Assembly: GCA_016873095.1 (NCBI GenBank)
Contig: VGYC01000022.1
Span: 1-55,906 of the forward strand
DNA length: 55,906 nucleotides
Origin: Planctomycetota bacterium
GTDB lineage: Bacteria; Planctomycetota; Planctomycetia; Gemmatales; Gemmataceae
Direction of reading: 5' to 3'
The translations under genes and the position numbers were made by a program. Every line of letters begins with the position of its first letter. Position 1 is the stretch's first letter. The notes under the pieces were generated by a model, which worked only from the letters and a program-made list of their open reading frames with translations, did no database searches and was not told the DNA's origin. Of this stretch, positions 8,288 through 18,056 are shown one piece after another.

Positions 8288-9751
8288 CTATGCGCTGCCG
8301 GTCACGGATTTGAGATCCGCACGCTGGTCCTCGTACGTCGTTGCGTAAGAAAGGATTCTCGGATCGGGCTCGATGCCCCACGTCCGGCAAGCTTGCCGAT
8401 AGATACCGGGCCACCAGTTTTCGTGCCGGGTCAGTCCCTGGTCGCGGACGGCGGCCCAGTTGCTGAGGATCTTCGACCAGCACTTGTCGCCGTAGTCGAG
8501 CGCTTCCTTCCAGCCTCCAAGCTGCGGGATGTACCACTCGCGGCCGAGTTGCGCGTGCAGCACCTCGTCGGCCCAGTCGTAGTCCTGAATGGTTGCCATG
8601 AGCGGGATGCCGGACGCCTGTCCCAGTTCCCACTCGTAGCGCTTGCCGGTTTTCGTCATCAGCCCTTGCTCGATGAAGTAAAGCACGGCATGGCGTTCGA
8701 GCGGCGTGCACTCGGTGTTGAGGCGGAATGACCAGTTATGCGTTATGCGGGCCTGGGTCCAGTCGATGCCGAGGGCGACGAAGCCGATCTCGCCGAGCAT
8801 GGCGTGCCGGGCCTCGTCCCAAAGCTGGCGGGACATGTCGCGGTAGTACTCCCAGGGCTTGCCGCGCGTCTGATGGATGATGCCGGCCATCATCTCCGGC
8901 ACGTCGATCTCGCGAATGCGCTTGTAAAGCATCATCAGCGTCTTCGGCCGGGCCTCGATCGCCGCATCGTAGATGAACGCCTCGGCATTCACGCCCTGGT
9001 TGAAAAGGTCCTGAAAGCGTTCATCGCGCTTCGGCACCGGATCGTACACATACGGCGCGGCGGAGTGCATGCGCCGCGGAGCATTCTCCCTCACCCGCAA
9101 CCCCTCTCCCGGAGGGAGCGGGGAGCCATGCGACTCCTGACCCCTGCCTGCCCGGCTCGCCCGAGCAAGGCACTCATCCAGCAACTCCAGCCACGGCCGC
9201 ATCGCTTCCCGGGCAGTGTCGTCGACGAGGGAGGCGATGGCCTTGCGGCCGAAGTCGAGCATGTCCGCTAGCTCGAGCCGCGCGAACCGGCAGATGCGCA
9301 GTGACGGGGCATCGGCAATCGGGTTGGTGTCGTCGCGATGCCGCGCGAGGGCAGCATCCAGCGCCGGCACGGCTTTCTCGTAGAGTCCGACCAGCAATTC
9401 CGTCGTTGTCGGCGCCGCCAGGATCTCGTCGAAGAACACCTGCAGCGCCGGGTCGGGCACGTCCTCCAGCCCGAGCGGCGGCTCGCGCATCTCCGCGACG
9501 CGGTTGCGCAGCGCCTGCACGTGCTCGGCACACAGATAGGAATGCAGCGCGAAGGCAGTCTTCAGCTCATAGATCGGCTCGGCGGTGATGCGAGCCGTGA
9601 GGATCTCATGCAGGCGGACAAAGGCGTAGTGATAGCGCTTGAGCCGGGCCACGCAGGCCTCGACGCTGAGCCCGGGCTGGATCGCGTCGGCCATCGTGGC
9701 CAGGCCGGCGAGCGGGGGCAGGTTGCGGTGCGTTTGATAAGCATGCGCCAT
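8288..9751 (-). CDS. Ferritin-like (DUF455-type) protein carrying an inserted repeat
   Basis: About 487 residues, mostly helical. The segment WDEARHAMLGEIGF resembles the ExxH-type di-metal ligand motif of ferritin-like proteins. Further Glu/His-rich helices are AEPIYELKTAFALHSYLC near the N-terminus and EWELGQASGIPLMATIQDYDW towards the C-terminus. The overall pattern resembles DUF455-type proteins of unknown function. Near residues 205-223 a low-complexity insert (GSPLPPGEGLRVREN) is encoded by a dispersed palindromic repeat rather than by the family. The start at 9751 has GGAGA upstream; the frame is open further upstream without support. Confidence 0.65.
   Translation of the reverse strand: MAHAYQTHRNLPPLAGLATMADAIQPGLSVEACVARLKRYHYAFVRLHEILTARITAEPIYELKTAFALHSYLCAEHVQALRNRVAEMREPPLGLEDVPDPALQVFFDEILAAPTTTELLVGLYEKAVPALDAALARHRDDTNPIADAPSLRICRFARLELADMLDFGRKAIASLVDDTAREAMRPWLELLDECLARASRAGRGQESHGSPLPPGEGLRVRENAPRRMHSAAPYVYDPVPKRDERFQDLFNQGVNAEAFIYDAAIEARPKTLMMLYKRIREIDVPEMMAGIIHQTRGKPWEYYRDMSRQLWDEARHAMLGEIGFVALGIDWTQARITHNWSFRLNTECTPLERHAVLYFIEQGLMTKTGKRYEWELGQASGIPLMATIQDYDWADEVLHAQLGREWYIPQLGGWKEALDYGDKCWSKILSNWAAVRDQGLTRHENWWPGIYRQACRTWGIEPDPRILSYATTYEDQRADLKSVTGSA
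9081..9140 (-). repeat. Palindromic repeat inserted within a coding sequence
   Basis: A G/C-rich stretch with an internal dyad (CCCTCTCCCGGAGGGAG) is read in frame on the minus strand as SPLPPGEGLRVREN. It interrupts two conserved parts of the ferritin-like protein without breaking the frame. From general knowledge, repeats with this translation recur in planctomycete genomes. Confidence 0.65.
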
Positions 9752-9956
9752 GACGCGATCTCCTGGCCGTGAACGGGTGCGGTGGCCGTGGCGGACGACA
9801 CGAGCAGCCCAACCTGGGTGCCGGATGCAAGGAGCGCCCAGCAATTCCGCATTATAGTGCCAGGTCCTGCCGAGGCGCGCCGCTGCCCGGAACTTGCAAA
9901 AATCATCATCGGCGCGCACAATCAACGCGGTGAGCACGCTTATATCCTGGGGAGCC

Positions 9957-10517
9957 ATGATGTCGCCTGGTCCGGAACAACGGCTGGAAGGTTTTCGTCA
10001 GTATCTGGCCCTGCTTGCGCGCCTGCAGGTGGATCCGAAGCTGCAGGCGAAGGTCGATCTGTCCGGTGTCGTGCAGCAAACATTGCTCGAGGCGTATCAG
10101 AGCCTCCAGAAGATCGATGGCTGGAACGAGGCCCAGCAGGCGGCGTGGCTGCGGCAAGCGCTGGCCAACAATCTCAAGGATGAGCTGCGTCGCTGGAGGA
10201 CCGAAGCCCGTGATGTTGGCCGCGAGCAGTCACTGCAAGCGGCTCTCGACCAGTCCTCGACGCGCCTGGAGGCCTGGCTGGCGGCCAATCAGTCGTCGCC
10301 CAGCCAGCGCGTGGACCGGCAGGAACAGGCCGTGCGCCTGGCCGATGCTTTGGCACGGCTGCCGGAAGCGCAGCGTGAGGCCCTGGTCCTGCAGCACTGG
10401 CACGGCTGGTCGCTGGTGCAGATCGCGGAGCACCTGGGTCGCACACCTGCTGCCGTCGCCGGCCTCCTGCATCGTGGCCTGGGGCAGCTTCGCGAACACC
10501 TGCAAGAAAGTGAGTGA
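9957..10517 (+). CDS. RNA polymerase ECF-type sigma factor, kinase-linked group
   Basis: About 186 residues. The N-terminal half carries sigma region 2-like helices (VDLSGVVQQTLLEAYQSL and DELRRWRTEARDVGRE). The C-terminal half is region 4 (LPEAQREALVLQHWHGWSL, then the helix-turn-helix VQIAEHLGRTPAAVAGLLHRGL). It would direct RNA polymerase to a small regulon. The ATG at 9957 follows GGGGAG closely; ATG at 9960 is equally possible. It ends three bases before a Ser/Thr kinase gene. ECF sigma factors coupled to Ser/Thr kinases are a known planctomycete arrangement, in which the kinase is thought to control the sigma factor. Confidence 0.85.
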   Translation: MMSPGPEQRLEGFRQYLALLARLQVDPKLQAKVDLSGVVQQTLLEAYQSLQKIDGWNEAQQAAWLRQALANNLKDELRRWRTEARDVGREQSLQAALDQSSTRLEAWLAANQSSPSQRVDRQEQAVRLADALARLPEAQREALVLQHWHGWSLVQIAEHLGRTPAAVAGLLHRGLGQLREHLQESE

Positions 10518-10520
10518 GCC

Positions 10521-11741
10521 ATGACCGTCGACTCGTTCGCAGGCAACAGCCGCGAGGACCATTTTCAGGAAGTGCTGGCGGAATACTTGCAAGCCGTGGA
10601 AAACGGCCACGCGCCCGATCGCCAGGCGCTGCTGGACAGGTATCCCGAGCTGACGGACGAACTCGCCGCCTACTTTGCCAATCGCGAGCACTTTGACCAG
10701 CTGGCCGAGCCCTTGCGCGTCGAGGATGGTGTGACGCGAGGACCGGCTGCGAAGGAAAACGTGTGCTCCGTATCAGCCAGTAACGAGCAGCCAACCATCG
10801 CTCCGGGTGAGCCGGTCCCGGTATTGCCGATAAAGCTGCGCTACTTCGGCGATTATGAGTTACTGGAAGAGATCGGCCGCGGCGGCATGGGGGTCGTCTA
10901 CAAGGCGCGGCAGGTGAACTTGAATCGCCTGGTTGCGCTCAAGATGATCCTTAGCGGGCAGTTCGCCGACGGCGACGATGTTCGGCGCTTCCATGCCGAG
11001 GCCGAGGCCGCCGCCAAGCTCGATCACCCGGGCATCGTACCGGTCTTCGAAGTCGGCCAGCACGAGGGGCATCATTACTTTTCCATGGGCTTCATTGATG
11101 GAGAAAGCCTGGCGCACCAGCTGGTCGCCGGCCTTCCGTCCGCGCGTGCGGCTGCCGAGTTGATGCAAAAGGTCGCTGAGGCCGTCGCATATGCTCATGT
11201 CGAAGGGGTCGTGCATCGCGACCTGAAGCCGGCCAACATCCTCATCGACAAGACCGGCCAGCCGCGCTTGACTGATTTTGGTCTGGCCAAGCATGTGGAG
11301 CAGGCAGCACCGGGCGCTTCCCGGCAAGATGCGACCTCCGGCCTGCGTGCGCTGACGCAGACCGGGCAAATCCTCGGCACGCCCAGCTACATGCCGCCCG
11401 AGCAGGCAAGCGGCGAGCGCGGCATGGTTGGCCCACTGGCCGACGTCTACTCCCTGGGCGCGATCCTGTACTGCCTGTTGACCGGCCGCCCGCCGTTCCA
11501 GGCAGCCAATCCGCTCGACACGCTTCTGCAGGTGCTGAGCTGTGAACCGGCGCCGCCGCGGCAGCTCAATGCCGCCGTGCCGCGCGACCTGGAGACCATC
11601 TGTCTCAAGTGCCTCAATAAGGAACCGCGCAAGCGCTACGCGACAGCCCAGGACCTGTTGCCGACCTGGAGCGGTACCTGGCAGGCCAGCCGATCGTGGC
11701 GCGGCCGACCGGGGCCGGCGAACGCCTGTGGAAATGGGTGA
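10521..11741 (+). CDS. Serine/threonine protein kinase (N-terminal part of a frameshifted kinase-WD40 gene)
   Basis: The first ~85 residues form the helical leader typical of planctomycete kinases ([18 protein letters not shown]). The kinase domain starts near residue 112 and has an intact glycine loop ([12 protein letters not shown]), VALK lysine, catalytic loop [15 protein letters not shown] and GTPSYMPPE. Homology continues to RYATAQDL; the frame is then lost at 11660/11661 and an unrelated 27-residue tail leads to a TGA. In the other frame the expected continuation [20 protein letters not shown] runs on into the WD40 part at 11696. One missing G in TTGGCC would explain the break. As written, a soluble kinase lacking its membrane anchor would be made. 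Confidence 0.85.
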   Translation: MTVDSFAGNSREDHFQEVLAEYLQAVENGHAPDRQALLDRYPELTDELAAYFANREHFDQLAEPLRVEDGVTRGPAAKENVCSVSASNEQPTIAPGEPVPVLPIKLRYFGDYELLEEIGRGGMGVVYKARQVNLNRLVALKMILSGQFADGDDVRRFHAEAEAAAKLDHPGIVPVFEVGQHEGHHYFSMGFIDGESLAHQLVAGLPSARAAAELMQKVAEAVAYAHVEGVVHRDLKPANILIDKTGQPRLTDFGLAKHVEQAAPGASRQDATSGLRALTQTGQILGTPSYMPPEQASGERGMVGPLADVYSLGAILYCLLTGRPPFQAANPLDTLLQVLSCEPAPPRQLNAAVPRDLETICLKCLNKEPRKRYATAQDLLPTWSGTWQASRSWRGRPGPANACGNG

Positions 11742-14700
11742 AACGCCGGCCGGCGGCGGCAGCTTTGCTCCTGGTGAGCGGCATTGCCAGTGTCGGCCTT
11801 GTCCTCCTCTTGGCGGCCTTGCTGCACAATGCCGAACAGCGTGCCAAGATGGTCCAGGACTTGACGGTGGCCGATCGCGAGCTTCAGAAGGCACGCACAG
11901 AAACGCAAATGCAGCAAGGACATCTCCAGCTTGCCAAGCAAGAACAGCGAGTCGCCGAAAGCAACGCCGCCAGGGACCAGCAACTGGCCAGGGAAGCCCA
12001 AACGAGGCTGAAAAAAGCAGAAGAAAACTTCAAGACGATATTTCGCTCGCAATCCGAACTCATGATCAAGTCCGCCGCGTACCAGCGACAGCTTGTCAAG
12101 GATTTCGAACGTCAAAAACAGCTGGCCAAGGAGCTCAAGCAAGATGCCGAACGCCACGCCAGCGGTCTGCGGCTCATCGGTCAGTCGTCGGCCCTGCGCG
12201 CCAGCAACCCCGGCCTGGCATTGCTGCTGGCCATCGAGGGCCAGAAGCTTGCACCGGGACTCATGGCCAACAACGCCCTCCGCGAAGCCATCGATGAATC
12301 CCACGAAGAGCGGACCATTCCGGTCGGCCATGCCTCTCGCTCCGCCTGGTACTTGCCCAGCGGCAAGCAGATCATTTCGCTGCCAGTGGGCGGCAGCGGC
12401 GGCTGGGTCCGGCTCTGGGACGCTGCCAGCGGTGAGCATGCCGGCGACCTCGAAATGCCGCCGGTGAACATCCATTCGGCGATCCTCAGCCCCGACGGCA
12501 AACGGATTGCCTTCACCTTTGAAGGCAACAACCACCGGAGCTGGCCCAACAAGCCGCCGGACATCATCTTTACGGATTGCGTCGTCCGCATCTGGGACAT
12601 CGCCGGCCGCAAGGAGATCGCAATACTCAGGGGACACACGAGCCGGGTCACGACAGCGCAGTTCAGCCCCGACGGCACGAAGCTGGTCACCGCCTCCTGG
12701 GACGGCAGCGTGCGCATCTGGGACACGGCGACTTGGCAGCAGGAGCGCGCGATTGCGGCTCATGAGGCCGGCGCCGCCGGAGCCTACTTCAGCCCCGACG
12801 GCAGATCCATCGTTACCGCGTCCACAAGCTTCCGCCGCGAGCGCAATGTGGATGCCGAATTCCCGAAGTTGAAGAATGCCCTCATCGATCCACCGTCTGG
12901 AACATTGCCGCCTGGCGTCAAGCCTGGCGATCATCCAGCGACCTCGGGCTCCAGCCACTCGGGAAGTGGACATGCGGTGAACGAAAAGACTGCCCTGGCC
13001 ATTTGGGACGCGGCGACGGGTAACCAGCGCGTTGCGCTCAACCACGGCCCCAAGGGGATGCACCAGGCTCTGGAGTCGGCCCGCTTTCCGCTCGAATGGA
13101 GTCCGAAGGGAGATATGGTGCTGACCTGGGCGCCGGGAGCATCCAATGCCATTACCTTGTGGGACTCGACAACGGGGGACGCGCGCGTGACACTGCCGAC
13201 CGGCTTTCAGGCCAGTGTTGGCTTCAATACTGACGGTTCGCGCGTGGTGGTCGTGCCCAGCAACCGCACGCGAATCAGCCTCTGGGATGTCGCGACCGCC
13301 AAGGAGGCGCTGGTCATACGCGTGGCATCAGGCGTGAATGGTCCGCCCAGCTACAGCCCGGATGCCCGCTGGATCGTGGCCGCCTGCGGCGACAAGTCGG
13401 CGCGCATCTGGTCGGCGGACACCGGCGAGGAGCTGTGGTGCTTTCGCGGCCATCAGCTGGGATTCTCGTCGGCAGCCTTCAGCCCGGACGGAAAGCGAGT
13501 CGTCACCGTATCGCAGGACGGCACGGCAAGGATATGGAGCACGGAGCGCGGCCGCGATTATGCCCGCGTCTTTCAGGCCTCACATCCCATGCACCATGTG
13601 ACCTTCAGCCCACATGGCAAGCGCCTGGCGACGTCCGCCTTCGACCGCTTTTATTTCAACCAGGAACATCCCACGCTGTGGGACGTCGAAACCGGCAAGC
13701 CGCTGCACACGCTGCGCGGCCTCGCCAAGCTGGGGAATCTGCCGGTGCGCAACCGCATCCTGGGTGCGACGCTGTCGCTCGAGTTCAGCGGCGACGGCCG
13801 GCATTTGCTCGTCGCTACCAAGGAGAATTCGGCCAAGGTCCGCAAGCGGCCTTTGCTCGGTGTCGGCAAGGAAATCGAAGAGGCGATTCCGGGCACGCCG
13901 GTCCGCCTGTGGGACGTGGTGAATGGCAAGGAGGTGCGGGCGTTTCAGGGCCCGCGCGGCGAGATCGGTCCGGCCGCCTTCAGCCCCAATGGCAAGCTGG
14001 TGCTCGCTGCGGAACGCGGCCCCCAGCAGTTGAATACCTATCTCGAGAACGGCAATCAGATGGGCAGTTCCAGCGGAACGATTGCGGATGGGCAGGCGTA
14101 CATCTGGGACGCCAAGACCGGCAAGCTCGTGCGAACTCTGAAGGGGCATGTGTACGGCATCACCTGCTCCGCCTGGGCGCCGGACAGCAAGCGCGTCTTG
14201 ACGGCGGATTACAGCATCGGCTTCAAGGCCGATGAGGGCGCGGCCCGGATCTGGGACATCGATTCAGGCAAGCCCATTGTGACACTGGAAGGCAACCGCG
14301 GCGGAATCCGGCTGGCGACGTTTAGCCCTGACGGCACGCATGTTGTCATGCTGCACCAACCGTCGAATTACTACGTCGAGATCTGGGATGCCAGGACCGG
14401 CCAGGTCGTCCGCACACGCGGCCGCCCCACCAATTACAAGTACGGGCAGTACCCCGATCCGCAGATGAAAACCATCGTCTACAAGCGGAACGATCGGGTC
14501 GTGTATGTGGATGAAGGAGGAGAACCCGGGCACGGCGGGTTCATCTCGCACGTCGTTTACAGCCGTGATGGTCGGCGCATCATCACGACCTCGTGGGACC
14601 GGACCGCCCGTGTCTGGGACGCCGCCACCGGCAAGCCGCTGCTGGTATTGCGCGGCCATATCATGGGAGTTCACCATGCAGCCTTTAGCGCCGAAGGCAA

Positions 14701-14956
14701 GCGCATCGTCACTTCATCCGACGACGAAACCGCCCGCGTCTGGGACGCCGAGACCGGCAGCGAACTCTTCACGCTGGCCGGCCACAAGGCGGCCGTGCTG
14801 ACCGCCGTCTTCAGCCCGGACGGCAAGCACGTGGCCACCGCCTCGGCCGACGGCAGCGCTCGCGTCTGGCCGCTCGATCCGTTGCCGCTGGCGCGGTCGC
14901 GCAAACCGCGTGAGCTGACGCCGGAGGAACGAGAGCGCTTCGGAATTGCGAACTGA
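11696..14956 (+). CDS. Membrane-anchored WD40-repeat protein (C-terminal part of a frameshifted kinase-WD40 gene)
   Basis: About 1086 residues from a GTG at 11696. The homologous frame actually begins at 11660, inside the kinase gene. A single transmembrane helix ([20 protein letters not shown], residues ~18-42) is followed by a long coiled coil rich in Gln, Glu and Lys (~45-140). Ten or more WD40 repeats then run to the end (for example [20 protein letters not shown] and [19 protein letters not shown]). In intact relatives the kinase lies on the cytoplasmic side and the beta-propellers outside. There is no ribosome-binding site at 11696, so expression as a separate protein is doubtful. Confidence 0.8.
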   Translation: MARPTGAGERLWKWVKRRPAAAALLLVSGIASVGLVLLLAALLHNAEQRAKMVQDLTVADRELQKARTETQMQQGHLQLAKQEQRVAESNAARDQQLAREAQTRLKKAEENFKTIFRSQSELMIKSAAYQRQLVKDFERQKQLAKELKQDAERHASGLRLIGQSSALRASNPGLALLLAIEGQKLAPGLMANNALREAIDESHEERTIPVGHASRSAWYLPSGKQIISLPVGGSGGWVRLWDAASGEHAGDLEMPPVNIHSAILSPDGKRIAFTFEGNNHRSWPNKPPDIIFTDCVVRIWDIAGRKEIAILRGHTSRVTTAQFSPDGTKLVTASWDGSVRIWDTATWQQERAIAAHEAGAAGAYFSPDGRSIVTASTSFRRERNVDAEFPKLKNALIDPPSGTLPPGVKPGDHPATSGSSHSGSGHAVNEKTALAIWDAATGNQRVALNHGPKGMHQALESARFPLEWSPKGDMVLTWAPGASNAITLWDSTTGDARVTLPTGFQASVGFNTDGSRVVVVPSNRTRISLWDVATAKEALVIRVASGVNGPPSYSPDARWIVAACGDKSARIWSADTGEELWCFRGHQLGFSSAAFSPDGKRVVTVSQDGTARIWSTERGRDYARVFQASHPMHHVTFSPHGKRLATSAFDRFYFNQEHPTLWDVETGKPLHTLRGLAKLGNLPVRNRILGATLSLEFSGDGRHLLVATKENSAKVRKRPLLGVGKEIEEAIPGTPVRLWDVVNGKEVRAFQGPRGEIGPAAFSPNGKLVLAAERGPQQLNTYLENGNQMGSSSGTIADGQAYIWDAKTGKLVRTLKGHVYGITCSAWAPDSKRVLTADYSIGFKADEGAARIWDIDSGKPIVTLEGNRGGIRLATFSPDGTHVVMLHQPSNYYVEIWDARTGQVVRTRGRPTNYKYGQYPDPQMKTIVYKRNDRVVYVDEGGEPGHGGFISHVVYSRDGRRIITTSWDRTARVWDAATGKPLLVLRGHIMGVHHAAFSAEGKRIVTSSDDETARVWDAETGSELFTLAGHKAAVLTAVFSPDGKHVATASADGSARVWPLDPLPLARSRKPRELTPEERERFGIAN

Positions 14957-14979
14957 GGAGAAGGCGGCGCACGTGCCTG

Positions 14980-16404
14980 TTACCCGAACAGCCGTGTCAG
15001 CGGCGTACCGGCGTCAAGCAACGGCACCGGCCGTTGCTGGGCGTCAATGAGGCGTGTGTCCGGGTCGATGCCGAGGGCATGGAAGACCGTGGCGGCGAGA
15101 TCCTCGGGGCTGACGGGGTTGTCGGCGGGATAGGCTGCGTCGGCGTCGGAGCGGCCCAGCAGGGCGCCGCCGCGAATGCCGGCACCGGCCAGCACGGCCG
15201 GGAAACAGAAGCTCCAGTGCCCGCGGCCCCAGCGCGGCGTGCCGCGTGGACTGCGGCCCATCTCGCCCAGGCAAACCACCAGCGTCTCGTCCAGCAGGCC
15301 GCGGTCTTCCAGGTCGCCCAGCAAGGCCGACAATGTCTGGTCGACCCCAGGAAGAAGATGATTCTGCAGATCGTCGCTGTGGACATGGCTGTCCCAGCTA
15401 TAGCCGTCCGGCGCATCCCACAGCACGGTGACGAAACGTGCGCCGGCCTCGATCAGCCGCCGGCCGAGCAACGTCGATTGCCCGAACAGATGCCGGCCGT
15501 AGCGATCGCGTAGCCGGTCCGGTTCGTTGCGGATGTCGAACGCCTCGCGCACGCTGGTCGAGGTGACCAGCGAATAGGCCCGCTCCTGATTCTGATCGAA
15601 GAAGCGCAGTGAGGGAGCGCTGTCAACGCGGCGGCGCTGGGCGTCGAATTGCTCGCCGAGCCGGCGGCGAGAAGTCAGCCGGTCGAGCGTGATCTCCGGG
15701 CTGGGATCCAGGCCGTTGATGCGGAAGTTGAGTTCGTCGTCAGTGCAGTTGCGAAAATACGGGTTGTCGCCGGGGCCGCGCTTGCGGACCTCGGTGGCCA
15801 GCGGATTGTAGCTGCGGCCCAGCCAGCCGGCGTATTGCCCGGAACGGTCGTAGCCCTGGATGTGGCCAAGGCGATTCGGCACATAGACGTAGCTCGGGAA
15901 GCCGTGCCCGCGCGTCGAGCGGTCGAGATACTCGACGACGGAGCCCATCGCCGGCCAGTCCTTGTCGGTGGCGTCCACCATGGCGGCGCCGCGCTGGGCC
16001 GGCGGCATGTGATGTCCCGTCTGGATGATGTGGCAAGCGTTGTGGTCGTTGTGCCGGTGTGTCACGGTGCGGACGACGCCGAACCTGTCGGACATGGCCG
16101 CCAGTCGCGGCAGATGCTCGCTGATGAGCAGCCCCGGCGTGCGCGAGGCGATGGGGCGGAACGGCCCGCGAATGCCGCTGGGGGCGTTCGGCTTCATGTC
16201 GAAGGTTTCGAGCTGGCTGGGACCACCGAAGAGGAACAGGAACATGACCGACTTGGCCCGCGGCCGACGATTCGGCTGTGCTGCCTCGGCGGCCAGCACG
16301 CGCGGCAGGCTCAGCCCGAACAGCCCGGCGCCGCCCGCCTGCAACAGCTCCCGCCGCGTGACGCCGCCACAAACCGCTTTCGGCCCGCCGAGAATGTTCA
16401 GCAT
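14980..16404 (-). CDS. DUF1501 domain-containing protein (Tat-exported, sulfatase-like)
   Basis: About 474 residues. The twin-arginine signal TRRELLQAGGAGLFGLSLPR lies near residue 16. Characteristic DUF1501 segments follow: AKSVMFLFLFGGPSQLETFDMKP, HRHNDHNACHIIQTGHH, WDSHVHSDDLQNHLLPGVD and GEMGRSPRGTPRWGRGHW. DUF1501 proteins are abundant in planctomycetes, resemble alkaline-phosphatase-superfamily hydrolases and are usually paired with DUF1549/DUF1553 cytochrome-like proteins; no such partner is adjacent here. It is convergent with the WD40 gene, 23 bp apart. The substrate is unknown. Confidence 0.9.
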   Translation of the reverse strand: MLNILGGPKAVCGGVTRRELLQAGGAGLFGLSLPRVLAAEAAQPNRRPRAKSVMFLFLFGGPSQLETFDMKPNAPSGIRGPFRPIASRTPGLLISEHLPRLAAMSDRFGVVRTVTHRHNDHNACHIIQTGHHMPPAQRGAAMVDATDKDWPAMGSVVEYLDRSTRGHGFPSYVYVPNRLGHIQGYDRSGQYAGWLGRSYNPLATEVRKRGPGDNPYFRNCTDDELNFRINGLDPSPEITLDRLTSRRRLGEQFDAQRRRVDSAPSLRFFDQNQERAYSLVTSTSVREAFDIRNEPDRLRDRYGRHLFGQSTLLGRRLIEAGARFVTVLWDAPDGYSWDSHVHSDDLQNHLLPGVDQTLSALLGDLEDRGLLDETLVVCLGEMGRSPRGTPRWGRGHWSFCFPAVLAGAGIRGGALLGRSDADAAYPADNPVSPEDLAATVFHALGIDPDTRLIDAQQRPVPLLDAGTPLTRLFG

Positions 16405-16491
16405 CGACTGTCCCCCTTGGTCTCCTTCTTTTATAAGGCGACCGGGCCACGGGGAGCAAGTGATTTCTCGAGGTGAATCACACCAGGCGAG

Positions 16492-17127
16492 TCACATCAG
16501 GCGCATCAGACGCTGGATGAGTTTTTGCTCCAGATCGGGGTCGCGGCCCTTGAAGATCCAGGTCGAATCGAAAACGGTCGGATCGATGACCTCGAACTGG
16601 CGCTCGACGCTGTTGTCCGTACGGAAGATGGCGGCGCCGGCGGTCTGCTTGATCGGCCGCGGGACATCTTCGAGTTCCTTGCGGGCGATGACCTCGAGAA
16701 AGAATCCGCCGTTGTCGGCAGGCTGAATCAGGATCGAGACGCGATGGCGGTAGCTCTGCAGAGTCGCCAGGGCGCGCTCGTAGAATACCGGGCTGCCGGG
16801 CTTCAGGAACTGGATCACGCCGGGGGCGATGCGCGGCACCGTCTCAATCCGGCCATCGTAGCGATTCGATTCCGCGATCTCGAAGCCGTTGTCCCCCAGC
16901 ACTTGCAGAACATTCTCGAACACCTTGCCGTAGGCTTCCGGACCCTGAGGGATGAAGACGGGGTTCGTCTCGGGCGGATACGTGACCCAATCCGGAATGA
17001 AAGTGCTGGGCGGCTGGACGGGATCGCGCGGGTTCAGGGCCAGCTTGTCACCCAGCTCGTCCAGCGACATGCAGCCGCTCAGGACGAGCAGCATCAAAAC
17101 GCCGGCCAGTGTAACCGCCTGCCGCAT
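16492..17127 (-). CDS. Predicted lipoprotein of unknown function
   Basis: About 211 residues. The N-terminus MRQAVTLAGVLMLLVLSGCMS is a lipoprotein signal with the lipobox LSGC, so the protein should be anchored by its lipidated cysteine. The rest is a soluble domain of mixed alpha/beta character (YGKVFENVLQVLGDNGFEI and RHRVSILIQPADNGGFFLEV). It looks like a planctomycete-type conserved hypothetical, but I cannot name the family. The ATG at 17127 is chosen because it begins the signal peptide and has a GGGGAA upstream. It is divergent from the isochorismatase gene. Confidence 0.7.
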   Translation of the reverse strand: MRQAVTLAGVLMLLVLSGCMSLDELGDKLALNPRDPVQPPSTFIPDWVTYPPETNPVFIPQGPEAYGKVFENVLQVLGDNGFEIAESNRYDGRIETVPRIAPGVIQFLKPGSPVFYERALATLQSYRHRVSILIQPADNGGFFLEVIARKELEDVPRPIKQTAGAAIFRTDNSVERQFEVIDPTVFDSTWIFKGRDPDLEQKLIQRLMRLM

Positions 17128-17350
17128 GGCATGGTTCCCCAGGATCGCACCGCTGGACAATGGCCGGGCCTTATGCCAGGGATGCTTCCGGAGAGCAAGA
17201 GCAAAAAGCTCGCCTCCCGACATCCGACATACGCGGGCTCGATGGCAAGTTGCCAATCTTGCCGCGCTTGCCAATAATGGCGCTCTGGAGAAGTGGCTTG
17301 CCTTTCTCCCGGCGTTCCGAGCCTGGGAGCGAGTAATTCAGGAGCACAAC

Positions 17351-18046
17351 ATGTCCCTCAATTTCGGCTCCCAGGATCTGGCCCTGCCTGACGACTTGCG
17401 AGGCCCGCTCAAGGCGCACCTGCAAAGTCTGCGCGAGGCGTATCAGCGTCGCAACTGGGCCGGGCGCGTCGGCTTCGGCGTCAAGCCGGCGGTCCTGGTC
17501 ATCGACCTGGCGACTTACTGGCTCGATCCGAAACGGCAGATCGGCAGCAACCTCGATGTGGTCGTGGACTCGGCCAGCCAGGTGCTGCGGGCCGCGCGCG
17601 CCGCCGAGGCGCCGATCGTCTTCACCACCTTTGCCTTCGATCCGGCATTTCCCCACAGCCCGCACGACCGCAAGCAGAGGCTGGAACTGCCCCAGGACGC
17701 GTCCGAGCTATTTCAGCTCGATCCCCGGCTGGAGCGCCGGCCAAACGAGCCGATCATTCGCAAACGCTACGCATCCGCCTTCAAGGGGACGAACCTGCAG
17801 GACATGCTGGCGATGCAGGGCGTGGACACGCTCATCGTCATGGGCGTGAGCACCAGCCATTGCGTGTACGCGAGTTGCCGGGACGCCACCGACACGCTGC
17901 GCGTCATCGTGCCGCGCGAGGCCGTCGGCGAGCGCTGCGAGCTGATGCACGAGGTGTTCCTGCTGGACATCGACATCGACCTGGCCGACGTGACGCCGCT
18001 GGCCGAGGTCGTGCTGTATCTCGAAGGGCTGCGGCCCAGCGGCTGA
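17351..18046 (+). CDS. Isochorismatase-family cysteine hydrolase
   Basis: About 231 residues. The fold's catalytic triad can be placed: Asp in AVLVIDLATYWLD (residues ~53-65), Lys in IIRKRYASAF (~137-146) and Cys in GVSTSHCVYASCRDA (~165-180). This group covers isochorismatases, nicotinamidases and N-carbamoylsarcosine-type amidases. The GVSTSHCV context fits the amidase-like branch, but the substrate is not set. AGGAG precedes the ATG at 17351. A WD40 gene follows after 10 bp and then an O-methyltransferase after 8 bp, so the three probably form one transcript. Confidence 0.85.
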   Translation: MSLNFGSQDLALPDDLRGPLKAHLQSLREAYQRRNWAGRVGFGVKPAVLVIDLATYWLDPKRQIGSNLDVVVDSASQVLRAARAAEAPIVFTTFAFDPAFPHSPHDRKQRLELPQDASELFQLDPRLERRPNEPIIRKRYASAFKGTNLQDMLAMQGVDTLIVMGVSTSHCVYASCRDATDTLRVIVPREAVGERCELMHEVFLLDIDIDLADVTPLAEVVLYLEGLRPSG

Positions 18047-18056
18047 GGTAGTTGCC

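Noticed and set aside
11655-11665. Programmed ribosomal frameshift in the kinase-WD40 gene
   Set aside because: No slippery heptamer or downstream structure adjacent to the site; a one-base loss explains it.
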